A DNA stretch of 64,000 bases from Lentzea flava (GCF_014648475.1 NZ_BMRE01000029.1:42504-106503); one strand, 5' to 3'. Counted from the first letter of the stretch, positions 1 to 8,834 are shown. Program-made: numbers and translations. The notes: generated from the letters alone by a model not told the origin.

Positions 1-18
1 CTTCGCGATACTGGCAGC

Positions 19-444
19 ATGAACCGGTTGCGGTGGCCCCAGAAGCTGGCGATCAGCACCGGTGCCCTGCTCGCTCTCTGGGGAATCGCCGGGTTCTTCG
101 TCACGGGCTTCTCACCGTTCGCCGGCCAGTCCGACACCTGGATCCTGTGGCTGCGGGTCAACCCCCTGCAGAACACCATCCACGTCGTTCTGGGCGTCGT
201 CCTGCTGCTCACGTTCCGCAGCCTGAAGGCACTCGGCACCGGCGCGCTGCTCGTCGCCGCGCTGTCGCTGATCGTGTTCGGGCTCGGCGCCGCGAGGTAC
301 GACGAGGGCGTTGTGAACGTGCTCAACGTGAACCCCGGCAGCAACGTGCTGCACCTGCTGGCCGGGTTCGCGGCGCTCGCGGCGGCTCAGGGCGCCGTCT
401 GGTGCCGCCAGTGCGACCGGGTGGCGGCGCTCACGACTTCGTGA
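19..444 (+). CDS. DUF4383-type four-helix membrane protein
   Basis: A 141-residue hydrophobic protein with about four membrane segments (near residues 10-30, 55-75, 78-98 and 108-130). The motif NPLQNTIHVVLGV after the first loop, and a second NxLHLLAG motif before the last helix, match the DUF4383 family of small actinobacterial membrane proteins, whose function is unknown. The start is the ATG closest to the window edge that keeps a full first helix. The 3' end overlaps the convergent topoisomerase gene by 14 bases. No biochemical role can be assigned. Confidence 0.75.
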   Translation: MNRLRWPQKLAISTGALLALWGIAGFFVTGFSPFAGQSDTWILWLRVNPLQNTIHVVLGVVLLLTFRSLKALGTGALLVAALSLIVFGLGAARYDEGVVNVLNVNPGSNVLHLLAGFAALAAAQGAVWCRQCDRVAALTTS

Positions 445-1354
445 GCAGCTTCCGCACGGCGCGTTCCGGGTCGCCCTTGCCGATGACCTCTCCCCGTTCG
501 AACGCCTCGATCAGACGAGGGTCCACGTAGGACTTCCGCGCAACGGCCGCCGTGTTGCCCAGGTGTTCGGCCACCTCCTTCATGACCGCGCTGATCGCTC
601 GTTTCGTCGGTTTGCCGCGTTCCCCGAGAGCTGCCGCGAACGCCTGGGCGGCGTGCACGGTGGCGTGCCACGTGCGGAGGTCCTTCACGCTGAACTCGTC
701 ACCGACCAGCTCGCGGAAGCGTTCGTTGACGTCGTCGGCGGTGAGGTCGAAGACGCGGCAGTCCGGCGTCTTGTCCTTGAGCAGTCCCCGCACGGCCCGC
801 GCGAGCACCGGGTCGGTGATCTCCTCGTCGACCTCGACGCCGTGCTTGGCAGGGAAGCGGAACCGGACCCGGTCGCCGCGCACCGAGAGGTGTTCACAGA
901 GGAGGGTGGCCACGCCGTGGGTGCCGTTCTCCTCGGCGTACTCCTCGTGGCCGACGCGGAAGACGCCGAGATCGAGCATCCGCAGCGCGATGGCGAGCAA
1001 CCGCGTGCGGCCCCGCGACCTCATGTCCTTCTCGATCTGCTCGCGGAACCTCTTGAGCCGCGGGGCCAGTTTCAGGACCCGGTCGAACTTCTCGGCGTCC
1101 CGGTCGGTGCGCCACTTCTCGTGGTAGAGGTACTGGCGGCGGCCCGCGTCGTCGTAGCCGACGGCCTGGATGTGGCCGTTGGGGTGCGGCGAGATCCACA
1201 CCTCACGCCAGGCAGGGGGAATGACCAGCGCTTTCACCCTCGCCACGTCCTCGGGGGCGAGGCGCTGCCCGGTCGCGTCGAGGTAGCGGAAACCGCTGCC
1301 GTGTCTGCGGCGGGTCCAGCCCGGTCCTGCCGGGTCGCTGCGGCGCAGTCTCAT
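431..1354 (-). CDS. DNA topoisomerase IB (poxvirus/bacterial type)
   Basis: A 307-residue type IB topoisomerase that would relax positive and negative supercoils through a 3'-phosphotyrosyl intermediate. The N-terminal small domain (about residues 15-95) carries the PPAW and HPNGHIQAVGYD motifs typical of bacterial TopIB. The catalytic domain shows candidate active-site residues R133 (GVFRVGHEEY), K170 (PAKHG), R227 (KDLRTWHAT) and the nucleophile Y276 (ARKSYVDP). Length is normal for the family. The start is the ATG at 1352-1354, which gives the expected N-terminus. It stands alone between convergent and divergent genes, so it probably has its own promoter in the short gap before 1404. Confidence 0.93.
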   Translation of the reverse strand: MRLRRSDPAGPGWTRRRHGSGFRYLDATGQRLAPEDVARVKALVIPPAWREVWISPHPNGHIQAVGYDDAGRRQYLYHEKWRTDRDAEKFDRVLKLAPRLKRFREQIEKDMRSRGRTRLLAIALRMLDLGVFRVGHEEYAEENGTHGVATLLCEHLSVRGDRVRFRFPAKHGVEVDEEITDPVLARAVRGLLKDKTPDCRVFDLTADDVNERFRELVGDEFSVKDLRTWHATVHAAQAFAAALGERGKPTKRAISAVMKEVAEHLGNTAAVARKSYVDPRLIEAFERGEVIGKGDPERAVRKLLTKS

Positions 1355-1403
1355 GCGGGCACCTCGTGGTTGATCAGCACGGAATGCGGGTACCCGCTCG
1401 CCG

Positions 1404-2471
1404 ATGAATCACTACACGGTCGGTGTGGAACAAGAGTTCCTTCTCGTGGATCCCGAAACGCGGCGGCCGGTAGCAGCGGCGCCACGGGTCAGGGAGATCT
1501 CCCGCGCGCCCGGTGACCTCGACGTGCAGGGCGAGCTGACGCCGTTCCAGATCGAGGTCGCCACCGGCGTCACGCACTCCTTCGAGGAACTGGACGAGCA
1601 GGTCCGCTCGGCGCGGCGGACGCTGGTGCGGGCCGCCGACGAGGCCGGGTGCCGGCTCGTGGCCACGGGCATGCCGCCGCTCGGCGAGGCCGGTCCCCCT
1701 CCCGGAACGGATGACCCGAGATATCACCGGATCGAGTACTCCCACCGAAGACTCGTCATCGGGCAGGGTGCGTGCGGACTGCACGTGCACGTGGGTGTCT
1801 CCTCGAAGGCGGAAGCGGTGGCGGCGTCGAACAAACTGCGTCCGTGGCTGCCGACGTTGCTGGCGCTGAGCGCGAACTCCCCGTACTACGCCGGAGAGGA
1901 CACCGGCTACGCGAGCTGGCGGTCGATGGTGTGGTCGCGCTGGCCGGTGAGCGGGCCGCCTCCGCACTGGGACGGGCCCGACCACTACGACCGGACCGTC
2001 TCGGCGCTCATCAACTCGGAAGCCCTGATGGACAGGGCGATGGTGTACTGGGACGTGCGGCCGTCGGCCGATCATCCGACCGTTGAGGTGCGCGTTGCGG
2101 ACATTCCGCAACTGGCAACGGAAGTCGCGGTTCTCGCGGAACTGATCCGGGCTCTCGTCGTGACGGAACCCTCCGAACAGAGGGTGGACGATCCCGTGCT
2201 GCTGGCGGCATATTGGCGGGCGTCGCGCGACGGGGTCGACGGACTGGCCGCCGATCCACACACCGGAAAACTCTCCCCCGCGTTCGACCGGGCGGTGGAG
2301 CTCGTGGATCACGTGGCCGTCGCGCTGCGCGATCGCGGCACTCTGTCTACTGTGGAGCGCCAGTTGGACTGGCTGCGCCACAACGGCTGTGGTGCCTCGA
2401 GGCAACGTCGCTGCCCGGACCCCGAGTCCCTTGTGGACATGCTGATCGCCCGAACGCGTGAGGAAACCTGA
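1404..2471 (+). CDS. YbdK-type carboxylate-amine ligase (GCS2 family)
   Basis: A 355-residue ATP-dependent ligase of the glutamate-cysteine ligase 2 (YbdK) family. It opens with VGVEQEFLLVD, the first acidic metal/ATP-binding motif, followed by GELTPFQIEV, GLHVHVG and EVRVADIPQ, the classic blocks of the family. E. coli YbdK has weak glutamate-cysteine ligase activity, but the physiological substrate of most members is unknown. Mycothiol rather than glutathione is the usual actinobacterial thiol, so glutathione synthesis should not be assumed. The stop overlaps the next start by one base (TGATG), which indicates translational coupling to the downstream haem-oxygenase-fold gene. Confidence 0.88.
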   Translation: MNHYTVGVEQEFLLVDPETRRPVAAAPRVREISRAPGDLDVQGELTPFQIEVATGVTHSFEELDEQVRSARRTLVRAADEAGCRLVATGMPPLGEAGPPPGTDDPRYHRIEYSHRRLVIGQGACGLHVHVGVSSKAEAVAASNKLRPWLPTLLALSANSPYYAGEDTGYASWRSMVWSRWPVSGPPPHWDGPDHYDRTVSALINSEALMDRAMVYWDVRPSADHPTVEVRVADIPQLATEVAVLAELIRALVVTEPSEQRVDDPVLLAAYWRASRDGVDGLAADPHTGKLSPAFDRAVELVDHVAVALRDRGTLSTVERQLDWLRHNGCGASRQRRCPDPESLVDMLIARTREET

Positions 2472-3235
2472 TGCGCCTGCCCGCTCCCCGCGGCCACATG
2501 AGCTCGGCTCTGGTCGCCGCCCTCCGTCGTCCGCCGGTGCCGAGGCCGGCGTTGCTCGTCAGCGGGGGCACCAGGGAGATCTTCCTCGACGACGATCTCC
2601 AGCTGTCGTTGTGGATCTGCTACGAACTGCGCATGCGCGGCTTCGACGACGTGCACGCGGCCTGGGAGGACCACCCGGCGCTGGCCCAGTTCCACGCGGC
2701 TCTGGAAGAGCGCTGGGAAGCAGGCCTCCGCTCGCTCACCGAGTCGACCCAGCACGCGGAGCTCTCCGACGAGGGCATGGCCGAACTGCGAAAGCACCAC
2801 GCGTTCTGGCAGCCGCGCCGCGAGATGCGCTCGGTGCTGCGCGACATCCAGGGTGACGCCTACGGCACCCGGTCCGAGCGGACGCACTCGGTGCTGTTCA
2901 CGGTGACGCTGCGCGACCTCGATCCCGTCGGCGTCGACGAAATGCCCGCCCCGACCCTGGCCCTGGTGAACGCGATGTCGTTGTTCGGCCTGCACCAGCG
3001 CCTGGTGGGAGCCCTGGTCGGCTTCCTGACCGCCGTCGACACGATCGGCGGCGACCCGTTCGCCCAGCTGCTGCCCGTCCAGTGCCCGCCAGACGACGTC
3101 CGTCTCGGCTTCACGGTGTGCCACGAACTGCACGCCCGCCTGACCCAGCACGTCCACGCGTCGGTGCAGGCGGGACGCACCTCACTGCGGGGGCGGTGGC
3201 TGCTCCCGCAGGGGCGCGTTAACGTGGGGTGCTGA
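2471..3235 (+). CDS. iron-containing redox enzyme family (haem-oxygenase fold), short form
   Basis: A 254-residue protein. The segments IFLDDDLQLSLWICYELRMRGF, DIQGDAYG, ERTHSVLF and NAMSLFGLHQRLVGALVG match the actinobacterial iron-containing redox enzyme family with a haem-oxygenase-like helical fold. These are probably di-iron or mono-iron proteins with an unproven reaction. Members are usually about 300 residues or more and continue with a second histidine/acidic helix. Here the text after residue about 195 diverges, ends early, and has only scattered His residues. Third-position GC stays high to the stop, so the tail is probably translated. It is coupled to the YbdK ligase, which suggests a shared pathway. 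An internal deletion relative to the family is possible. Confidence 0.6.
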   Translation: MRLPAPRGHMSSALVAALRRPPVPRPALLVSGGTREIFLDDDLQLSLWICYELRMRGFDDVHAAWEDHPALAQFHAALEERWEAGLRSLTESTQHAELSDEGMAELRKHHAFWQPRREMRSVLRDIQGDAYGTRSERTHSVLFTVTLRDLDPVGVDEMPAPTLALVNAMSLFGLHQRLVGALVGFLTAVDTIGGDPFAQLLPVQCPPDDVRLGFTVCHELHARLTQHVHASVQAGRTSLRGRWLLPQGRVNVGC

Positions 3236-3263
3236 CACCCCGATTCGCTCAGGAGGGAGAACC

Positions 3264-3626
3264 GTGCCCGACCCCACCGCGCTGGCCTCCGTGGTCGTCG
3301 ACCGGATCGCACCCGACGTCGTCGTGCTGCACGTGTCCGGAGAGCTCGACACCACGAGCAGCAGCGAACTGACCGCTCCGCTGGACAGTCACGTGGTGTC
3401 GGAGAACAGGGCCGTCCTCGTGGATCTCGGCGGCGTGAAGTTCCTCGGCTCCGCCGGGCTGGAGGCGCTGGTGCTGGGGCAGCAGCGAGCCTCGCGGGCC
3501 GGAGTCGAGTTCGTCATCGTGGCGTCGGCGCGTGCCGCACTGCGGCCGATCGAGGCGACCGGGCTGGACACGGTGTTCACGATCCTGGGCTCGATGGACG
3601 AGGCGAAGGAGCGCTTCACGTCCTGA
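3264..3626 (+). CDS. STAS-domain anti-anti-sigma factor
   Basis: A 120-residue single STAS domain of the SpoIIAA/RsbV type, which binds a serine kinase anti-sigma factor when unphosphorylated. The core LVDLGGVKFLGSAGLEAL contains the expected phosphoacceptor serine position (GSAGL in place of the usual DSSGL). The GTG start is placed by a strong AGGAGGGA ribosome binding site 5-8 bases upstream. No anti-sigma kinase or sigma-B-like gene is adjacent, so its partner must be elsewhere. The ECF factor at 17.8 kb is of a different class. It is followed by a convergent dehydrogenase gene. Confidence 0.88.
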   Translation: MPDPTALASVVVDRIAPDVVVLHVSGELDTTSSSELTAPLDSHVVSENRAVLVDLGGVKFLGSAGLEALVLGQQRASRAGVEFVIVASARAALRPIEATGLDTVFTILGSMDEAKERFTS

Positions 3627-3655
3627 CCGGGGCCTTCGCCGAGCCGCCGCGAGCG

Positions 3656-4342
3656 CTACCAGGGAAGAGGCCCTGAAGCGTCGAAGTAGCCGCCGGTCGG
3701 CCCGTCCGGCCCGATCTGCGCCATCCGCACGATGATCTCGGCGCCCTGCTCGACGGTCTGCCGTCCACTGCCACGGTTCAGATCGGTGGCGGTGAAGCCG
3801 GGCTCGACCGCGTTGATCCGCATCCGCGGGAACGCCTTCGCGTATTGCACCGTGACCATGTTGACCGCGGCCTTCGACACCGGATAGGCGACACCGGGAT
3901 AGCCCGTGCCGGCAGCCGCCGTGGCCAGCGAGGCGAGCCGGCTGCTCACGTTCACCACGACCGGCGCGGCGGACCGCTCCAGCAGCGGCAGGAAGGCGTG
4001 CAGCACCCGGACCAGGCCGAACAGGTTGACCTCGAACGTCTCCCGCATGAGGTCGGCGGTCACCGCGTCGGCGCCGACCACCCCGGAAGGCGTCCACTCC
4101 GGGGCGATTCCGGCGTTGTTGACCAGCACGTCCAGCTGTTCCACGGTCTTCGCGGCGGCGGCCACCGACTCGTCGGAGGTGACGTCGAGCTGGACGAACC
4201 GCGCACCCACCTCGGACGCGGCCGCACGGCCGCGGCCGGAGTCCCGGCTGCCCAGCCACACCGCGTGGCCCGCGCGGACGAGCTGACGGGCGGTCTCCAG
4301 GCCGAGGCCCTTGTTCGCGCCGGTGATGAGCACAGAAGCCAT
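3656..4342 (-). CDS. short-chain dehydrogenase/reductase
   Basis: A 228-residue classical SDR oxidoreductase with a Rossmann fold. The cofactor motif GANKGLG is at residues 8-14, NNAG at 75-78, the catalytic serine near 133, and the YxxxK pair at Y153/K157. The PGFTATDLN block follows strand 6. The charged/neutral pattern after strand 2 (GSRD) is compatible with NADP(H). The substrate cannot be read from sequence. The nearest relatives by motif are carbonyl-reductase-like SDRs. It is transcribed from the short gap at 4343-4383, head-on to the STAS gene. Confidence 0.85.
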   Translation of the reverse strand: MASVLITGANKGLGLETARQLVRAGHAVWLGSRDSGRGRAAASEVGARFVQLDVTSDESVAAAAKTVEQLDVLVNNAGIAPEWTPSGVVGADAVTADLMRETFEVNLFGLVRVLHAFLPLLERSAAPVVVNVSSRLASLATAAAGTGYPGVAYPVSKAAVNMVTVQYAKAFPRMRINAVEPGFTATDLNRGSGRQTVEQGAEIIVRMAQIGPDGPTGGYFDASGPLPW

Positions 4343-4383
4343 GGTCCGAACCTACGACCTGGAGCGCGCTCCGGGTCAAAGGA

Positions 4384-4830
4384 TCAATCCTGGCCGATGT
4401 CCTCGTACCAGAGCTCGGGGCGCTCGGCGATGAACGCCGTCATCAGCTCGATCAGCGACGGGTCGTCGACGATCGTGATGCCGACACCGTGCTCGGCCAG
4501 CCAGTCGTGGCCGCCGTAGAACGTCGTGGCCTCGCCGATCAGCACGTTCGAGATGCCGAACTGGCGGACCAGGCCGCTGCAGTACCAGCACGGCGACAAC
4601 GTCGTGACCATCGTGGTGCCTCGGTAGCTGCGCTGGCGGCCAGCGTTGCGGAAGGCCGAGGTCTCGGCGTGCATCGAGGCGTCGCCGTCCTGCACGCGGC
4701 GGTTGTGGCCGCGGCCCAGCAGACGGCCGTCGCCGTCGAAGAGTGCCGCGCCGATGGGGATTCCGCCCTCGGCGAGTCCCATCCGCGCCTCTTCGACGGC
4801 GACGGCCAGCATGTCCGAAGCAGCTGTCAT
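4384..4830 (-). CDS. yeast Fcy1-type cytosine/nucleoside deaminase
   Basis: A 148-residue zinc deaminase of the CDA superfamily. The zinc site is complete: H54-A-E56 (MHAETS) and C81-x-x-C84 (SPCWYC), with E56 the proton shuttle. GGIPIGAAL, GRGHNRR, TTLSPC and the C-terminal RPELWYEDIG are strikingly close to Saccharomyces cytosine deaminase Fcy1, more so than to bacterial CodA, which is a different fold, or to TadA. It therefore probably deaminates free cytosine or a related base in pyrimidine salvage. This is inferred from family resemblance. It lies just downstream of the M6 protease gene on the same strand, separated by 9 bases. Confidence 0.85.
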   Translation of the reverse strand: MTAASDMLAVAVEEARMGLAEGGIPIGAALFDGDGRLLGRGHNRRVQDGDASMHAETSAFRNAGRQRSYRGTTMVTTLSPCWYCSGLVRQFGISNVLIGEATTFYGGHDWLAEHGVGITIVDDPSLIELMTAFIAERPELWYEDIGQD

Positions 4831-4839
4831 ACGAGCAAA

Positions 4840-7164
4840 CTACTTCGTCTTGTACAGCTTCACCGTCATCGACGTACCGGACTGGCGCAGCACCCGCAGG
4901 CCGACGCCCGCGGCGGGCAGCTTCACGCCCGCGTTGGGCTGCTCGGCGAACCAGAACTGCTTGGTGTCGTCGAACACCGGCTGGGCCGCCGCGCCGCGGA
5001 TGTAGGAGGCCTTGCCGTTGACGTGCAACGTGAAGGAGTCCGACTTCTGCAGCGAGAACGGCGCGTCGTAGCCGCTGACGGACGGCGACCAGCGCTGGCC
5101 CTCGAGGTTGTACAGCGGCGCCGGGTTGGCGTCGATCGGCAGGATGAGGCCCTCGCCGGGGTGCTCGCTCACGTTGTTGTCGAGGAACGAGGTGTTCCAC
5201 AGCGACACCAGCAGGCCGTCCTGGTACGGGAAGTGCTCCACGTAGTCGGGCTTGTCCGGGAAGCTGTAGCGGTACGGGCCGGTGCGGTTGTACTTGCCGT
5301 ACGACTCGTAGGTGCGGTTCGACGCGATGTAGAACTGGTCGAACGTCTTGGTTTCCTTGCCCTCGGTCGTGCGGAAGCCGCGCGTGGCCCACACGCCCGC
5401 AGTCTCGCCGCCGTCGGTGAGCACCGGGGCGCCGTCGGCCGTCACGGTGATCGAGTCGGCGAAGAAACCTTGCAGCGCAAGGGCACCGTCCGTGCGGTAG
5501 GCCAGCCGCAGCTTGGTGTTCTTGCCGGCGTAGGCGTCCAGCGGAACGGTCAGGTCGACCCACTGCCCGCCGGAGGACGCGCTCAGAGCGGGCGCGTCGG
5601 CCGAGTCGCGCTGGAAGGGCTGACCGTTCGCGACGCCGTCGAGCTGCGTCCAGCTGCCGTCCTCATTGGACGCTTCGACGTAGAGGTAGTCGTAGTCCGC
5701 CTCGATGTCGTAATGGGCCTTCAGCGACAACGACGCCGTGGTCTTGCCGCGCAGGTCCAGCGGGACCGTCATGGAGTGGTCGAGGTCGTTGCCCTTCTCG
5801 CTCCACCACATCCTGCCGCCCGCGAAGGGTGCGCCGTAGTCGAACGACTTGGAGATGTCCGGCAGGACGACGACGAGACCCTGGGCCTTGGCGGTGTTGT
5901 ACTCGTGCGGGCCGAGCTCGAAGACGCGTTCCTGACCCGCGACCGCGACCTCGTAATCGAGCCAGCCCAGCTGCAGCTTGTCCCACGCGGAGAACTCGTT
6001 GGCGCGCTCACCGGGAGCCTCGCCCGGCGCGTTCACCCGGTTCTGGGCCATGATCGACCACCAGTTGACGCCGTTCGAACCGCCGTTGGTGTCGTAGTGG
6101 TCGGGCAGGCCGAGATCGTGCCCGAACTCGTGCGCGAACACGCTCACGCCGCCGTTCTCGGGCTGCACGGTGTAGTCGCCGACCCAGATGCCGGTGTCAC
6201 CGATCTGCGCGCCGCCGAGCTTGTTGGTGCCGGGGCCGGTCGAGTAGTTCTTGAACGCGTAGCCGCGGTGGCTCCACAGCGCGTCCTCGCCCTGCCACGG
6301 ATCACCGTCGGCCTGGTCGCCACCGGCGTGAACGATCTGGAAGTGGTCGATGTAGCCGTCGGGCTCGTTGAAGTCGCCGTCGGCGTCGTAGTCGTAGCGG
6401 TCCCACTCGTCGTACTGGGCGAGCGCGGCCTTGATCTGCTCGGTCGTCCTGCCCGCGGCCTTCTGGTCCGCGACCCACTGCGTGACGGCGTCCTTGATGA
6501 GCTCGCGCGAGTTGTTGCAGATGTTGTCGGCGCACGGGTAGCCGTTGCTGCGGCCGTAGCGGGCCTCGTTGTAGCGGACCTTCACCCAGTCGGTGACGGT
6601 GCCGGTGACCGTGTACCTGCCGCTCGACTGCTTGTCGTAGAAGTTCGCGACGGAGTTGGCGTCCTTCTTGCGGCTGAAGTACAGGTCCTGGAAGTACTGG
6701 CGGCTGAAGTCCTGGCGCCAGATCGTCGTGTTGTCCACGGCCCGGTTCGGCTCGGGGATCTGGTTGTGCACCGGGCCGTCGAACCGCTGCGGGCCCGGCG
6801 TGTTCGGGTTGGTGTCGCGGTCGGGGAAGTCGGGGTGCCGCTCGTTGCCGAACTCCGCCAGGATCACGAAGATCTTGTCGGTCTTCTCCCGCTTCAGCTC
6901 GACGTACTGATCCTTGTCCCGCTTCTTGCCGACCTTCGCGACGGTGCTGCTGCCGCGCTTCTCGGTCGTCGCCTCGCCGGTCAGCACGTCGGCCAGCGCC
7001 TGCTGCTTCAACGCGCGGCGCTTGACCTCCAGCTCGTGCGGCTGCTCGTCGGACTGCCGCGTCTCCTGCTTCTCCGGTTGCGCGGGAGGTGTCGCTGCGG
7101 CCGGTGTGACCAGGCCCGCGGTGATGAGCGCGAGCGCCGCTGCTCCCGCCAGAACTCTTCGCAC
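4840..7164 (-). CDS. secreted M6 metalloprotease (immune inhibitor A family)
   Basis: A 774-residue secreted zinc endopeptidase. An N-terminal signal peptide (about residues 1-25, RR then a hydrophobic core and PAAA) is followed by a charged propeptide. The M6 catalytic domain carries the zinc site H345-E346-F-G-H349 continuing into LGLPDHYD. The C-terminal half contains the jelly-roll/VEG-like beta domains usual in immune inhibitor A proteins. The GTG start is preceded by AGGGGA. It is divergently transcribed from a secreted subtilisin, and both may respond to the same signal through the shared promoter region. The biological substrate is unknown. In Bacillus, InhA cleaves host peptides and surface proteins. 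Confidence 0.93.
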   Translation of the reverse strand: MRRVLAGAAALALITAGLVTPAAATPPAQPEKQETRQSDEQPHELEVKRRALKQQALADVLTGEATTEKRGSSTVAKVGKKRDKDQYVELKREKTDKIFVILAEFGNERHPDFPDRDTNPNTPGPQRFDGPVHNQIPEPNRAVDNTTIWRQDFSRQYFQDLYFSRKKDANSVANFYDKQSSGRYTVTGTVTDWVKVRYNEARYGRSNGYPCADNICNNSRELIKDAVTQWVADQKAAGRTTEQIKAALAQYDEWDRYDYDADGDFNEPDGYIDHFQIVHAGGDQADGDPWQGEDALWSHRGYAFKNYSTGPGTNKLGGAQIGDTGIWVGDYTVQPENGGVSVFAHEFGHDLGLPDHYDTNGGSNGVNWWSIMAQNRVNAPGEAPGERANEFSAWDKLQLGWLDYEVAVAGQERVFELGPHEYNTAKAQGLVVVLPDISKSFDYGAPFAGGRMWWSEKGNDLDHSMTVPLDLRGKTTASLSLKAHYDIEADYDYLYVEASNEDGSWTQLDGVANGQPFQRDSADAPALSASSGGQWVDLTVPLDAYAGKNTKLRLAYRTDGALALQGFFADSITVTADGAPVLTDGGETAGVWATRGFRTTEGKETKTFDQFYIASNRTYESYGKYNRTGPYRYSFPDKPDYVEHFPYQDGLLVSLWNTSFLDNNVSEHPGEGLILPIDANPAPLYNLEGQRWSPSVSGYDAPFSLQKSDSFTLHVNGKASYIRGAAAQPVFDDTKQFWFAEQPNAGVKLPAAGVGLRVLRQSGTSMTVKLYKTK

Positions 7165-7320
7165 TTGTCGTTCCCCTCTCGGAATCCGGAGGGCACGCTA
7201 CGTAGCGGATCCGTCGCTCGACACGTCCGAAAGTCGGGACCGGGCCCCTGCTGGGCCTTTCGGACGCGAGCCGTTCGGCGTATAACCCTTCTCGGGTCGG
7301 GGCTGATCCTGGGAGTCCAC
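7165..7320. promoter_or_regulatory. divergent promoter region between two secreted protease genes
   Basis: This 156-base region separates the M6 gene (minus) from the S8 gene (plus). It contains an inverted repeat with 9-bp arms (GTCCGAAAG at 7225-7233 and CTTTCGGAC at 7257-7265) and, just downstream, a TATAAC element at 7281-7286 that could be a -10 box for the S8 gene. Position and symmetry suggest an operator or a 5' hairpin, but no regulator gene is nearby. Interpretation is inference. Confidence 0.45.
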
Positions 7321-8823
7321 ATGAGACGTCGTCTCCTCACGGCTGCCGCTGCCCTGGTGCTGGTCGTCGCGGGAGCACCGGCTCTGGCCGCCGCCCCTGC
7401 CCCGTCCGGCTACCTCGTCGGCAGCACGTCGCCGCTCACCCCTGCCCAGCTCGACCAGCTGCGCGACGCCGGTGCCCAGGTGCACGTGGCCTACCGCAAC
7501 TTCGGCGGCGCGGCCGCCGCCATCCCGAGCACGAAGGTCGCCGCCGTCCGCGCGCTGCCGTTCGTGACGTCGGTGAACCCCGACCCGATCCGCAAGCTCG
7601 CGGCCGTCTCCGATCCGGCGGCCGCGCCGCTGCCGAACGCTCCGTACTGGCACGACCAGATGGATCTGGAGAACGTGTCGCAGACCGGCGCGGGCGTGTG
7701 GGTGGCCGTGCTCGACTCCGGCTTCTACCCGAACTGGCGCGACTACTTCGTCGAGAGCGACATCCTCACCGACAAGGCGCGCGCGTTCACCGGAGTCCTC
7801 GGCAACCCCAACGCGAACCAGTGGGACTCGGGCAGCGACCCGCACGGCATGGCGGTCTCCGCGACGATCGTCGGCCACCGCTTCGCCGACGACACGAACG
7901 AGGGCGGCTGGGGCGCCGGCTACGCGACCGGCTCGCCCGGCACGAGGTGGATCCCCGGCGTGGCACCCAACGCCAAGATCATCCCGGTCAAGGTGTGCGA
8001 GCCGATCGGCTGCTTCGGCAGCGCCATCAACGCGGGCGTCGACTACGTGACCTCGCTCAAGAGGGCCAACCCCGGTCAGCCGATCGTGATCAACGCCTCG
8101 CTCGGCGGCGCGGGCCTCGACGCGGTCGAGAAGAACGCGCTGGACGCGGCCGTCAAGGCGGGCGTCGTGGTGGTCGCGTCGGCCGGCAACGAGGGTGACG
8201 CGGGCATGGGCTTCCCCGCCGCGTACGAGCCCGTCGTGTCGGTGGGCGCGGGCGGCTGGACCCGGCAGTGGAACGACTACCCGGACAAGACCTGGTGGCT
8301 CGACGACGTCGCGGAAGCGAGCGTGTCCGAGGTGTACGTGACCGGGTTCTCGTCACGGCAGAAGGCGGGCCAGTACCTGGACGTCGTGTCCGAGGGCCGG
8401 TACCTGCTGCTGCCGTACCCGTGCGCGCAGCTCTACAAGGACGGTCAGGTGGCGTCCTCGACGAACAACCGCACGTGCGCGTCGAAGGCCACCCCGGACA
8501 ACGCCTCCGCAGCACCGTTCCAGTACCTCTTCATGAGCGGCACCAGCTTCTCCAGCCCGGCGGTGGCCGGTGTGGTCGCGCTGATGCTGGAACGCAACCC
8601 GCTGCTGTCCAATGCGGACGCGGCGACCGGCACGCTGAACGACCCCGCGTCGTGGGGACCGGGTGAGCTGGAGCGCAGGCTGGAAGCGTCGGCGACGCCG
8701 CTGCAGCCCGGCTCGGTCACCGTGACGCACCGGACCGGTGTGCCGCTCACCGAGACCTGGGGCGCGGACGCCATCGGGCACGGCTGGGTGTTCGCGGACG
8801 ACGCGGTGAACGCCGCCGGTTGA
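7321..8823 (+). CDS. secreted S8 serine protease (subtilisin family)
   Basis: A 500-residue exported subtilisin-like protease. It begins with a signal peptide (MRRRLL then a hydrophobic stretch and ALAAAPAP), followed by a prodomain of about 75 residues. The catalytic triad is D132 (VAVLDSGFY), H175 (DPHGMAVS) and S409 (SGTSFSSPA), with the oxyanion N290 (SAGNEGD). A cysteine pair in the insert near 369-386 suggests a disulfide. The ATG at 7321 is chosen because it starts the signal peptide and has GGGAG upstream. The frame is open far upstream, but that part is antisense to the M6 gene. A terminator hairpin follows. Confidence 0.93.
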   Translation: MRRRLLTAAAALVLVVAGAPALAAAPAPSGYLVGSTSPLTPAQLDQLRDAGAQVHVAYRNFGGAAAAIPSTKVAAVRALPFVTSVNPDPIRKLAAVSDPAAAPLPNAPYWHDQMDLENVSQTGAGVWVAVLDSGFYPNWRDYFVESDILTDKARAFTGVLGNPNANQWDSGSDPHGMAVSATIVGHRFADDTNEGGWGAGYATGSPGTRWIPGVAPNAKIIPVKVCEPIGCFGSAINAGVDYVTSLKRANPGQPIVINASLGGAGLDAVEKNALDAAVKAGVVVVASAGNEGDAGMGFPAAYEPVVSVGAGGWTRQWNDYPDKTWWLDDVAEASVSEVYVTGFSSRQKAGQYLDVVSEGRYLLLPYPCAQLYKDGQVASSTNNRTCASKATPDNASAAPFQYLFMSGTSFSSPAVAGVVALMLERNPLLSNADAATGTLNDPASWGPGELERRLEASATPLQPGSVTVTHRTGVPLTETWGADAIGHGWVFADDAVNAAG

Positions 8824-8834
8824 CCTGATGCCCG

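Noticed and set aside
4489..7320. Upstream part of the open frame that ends as the S8 protease
   Set aside because: It is antisense to the deaminase and M6 genes. A signal peptide and ribosome binding site place the true start at 7321.
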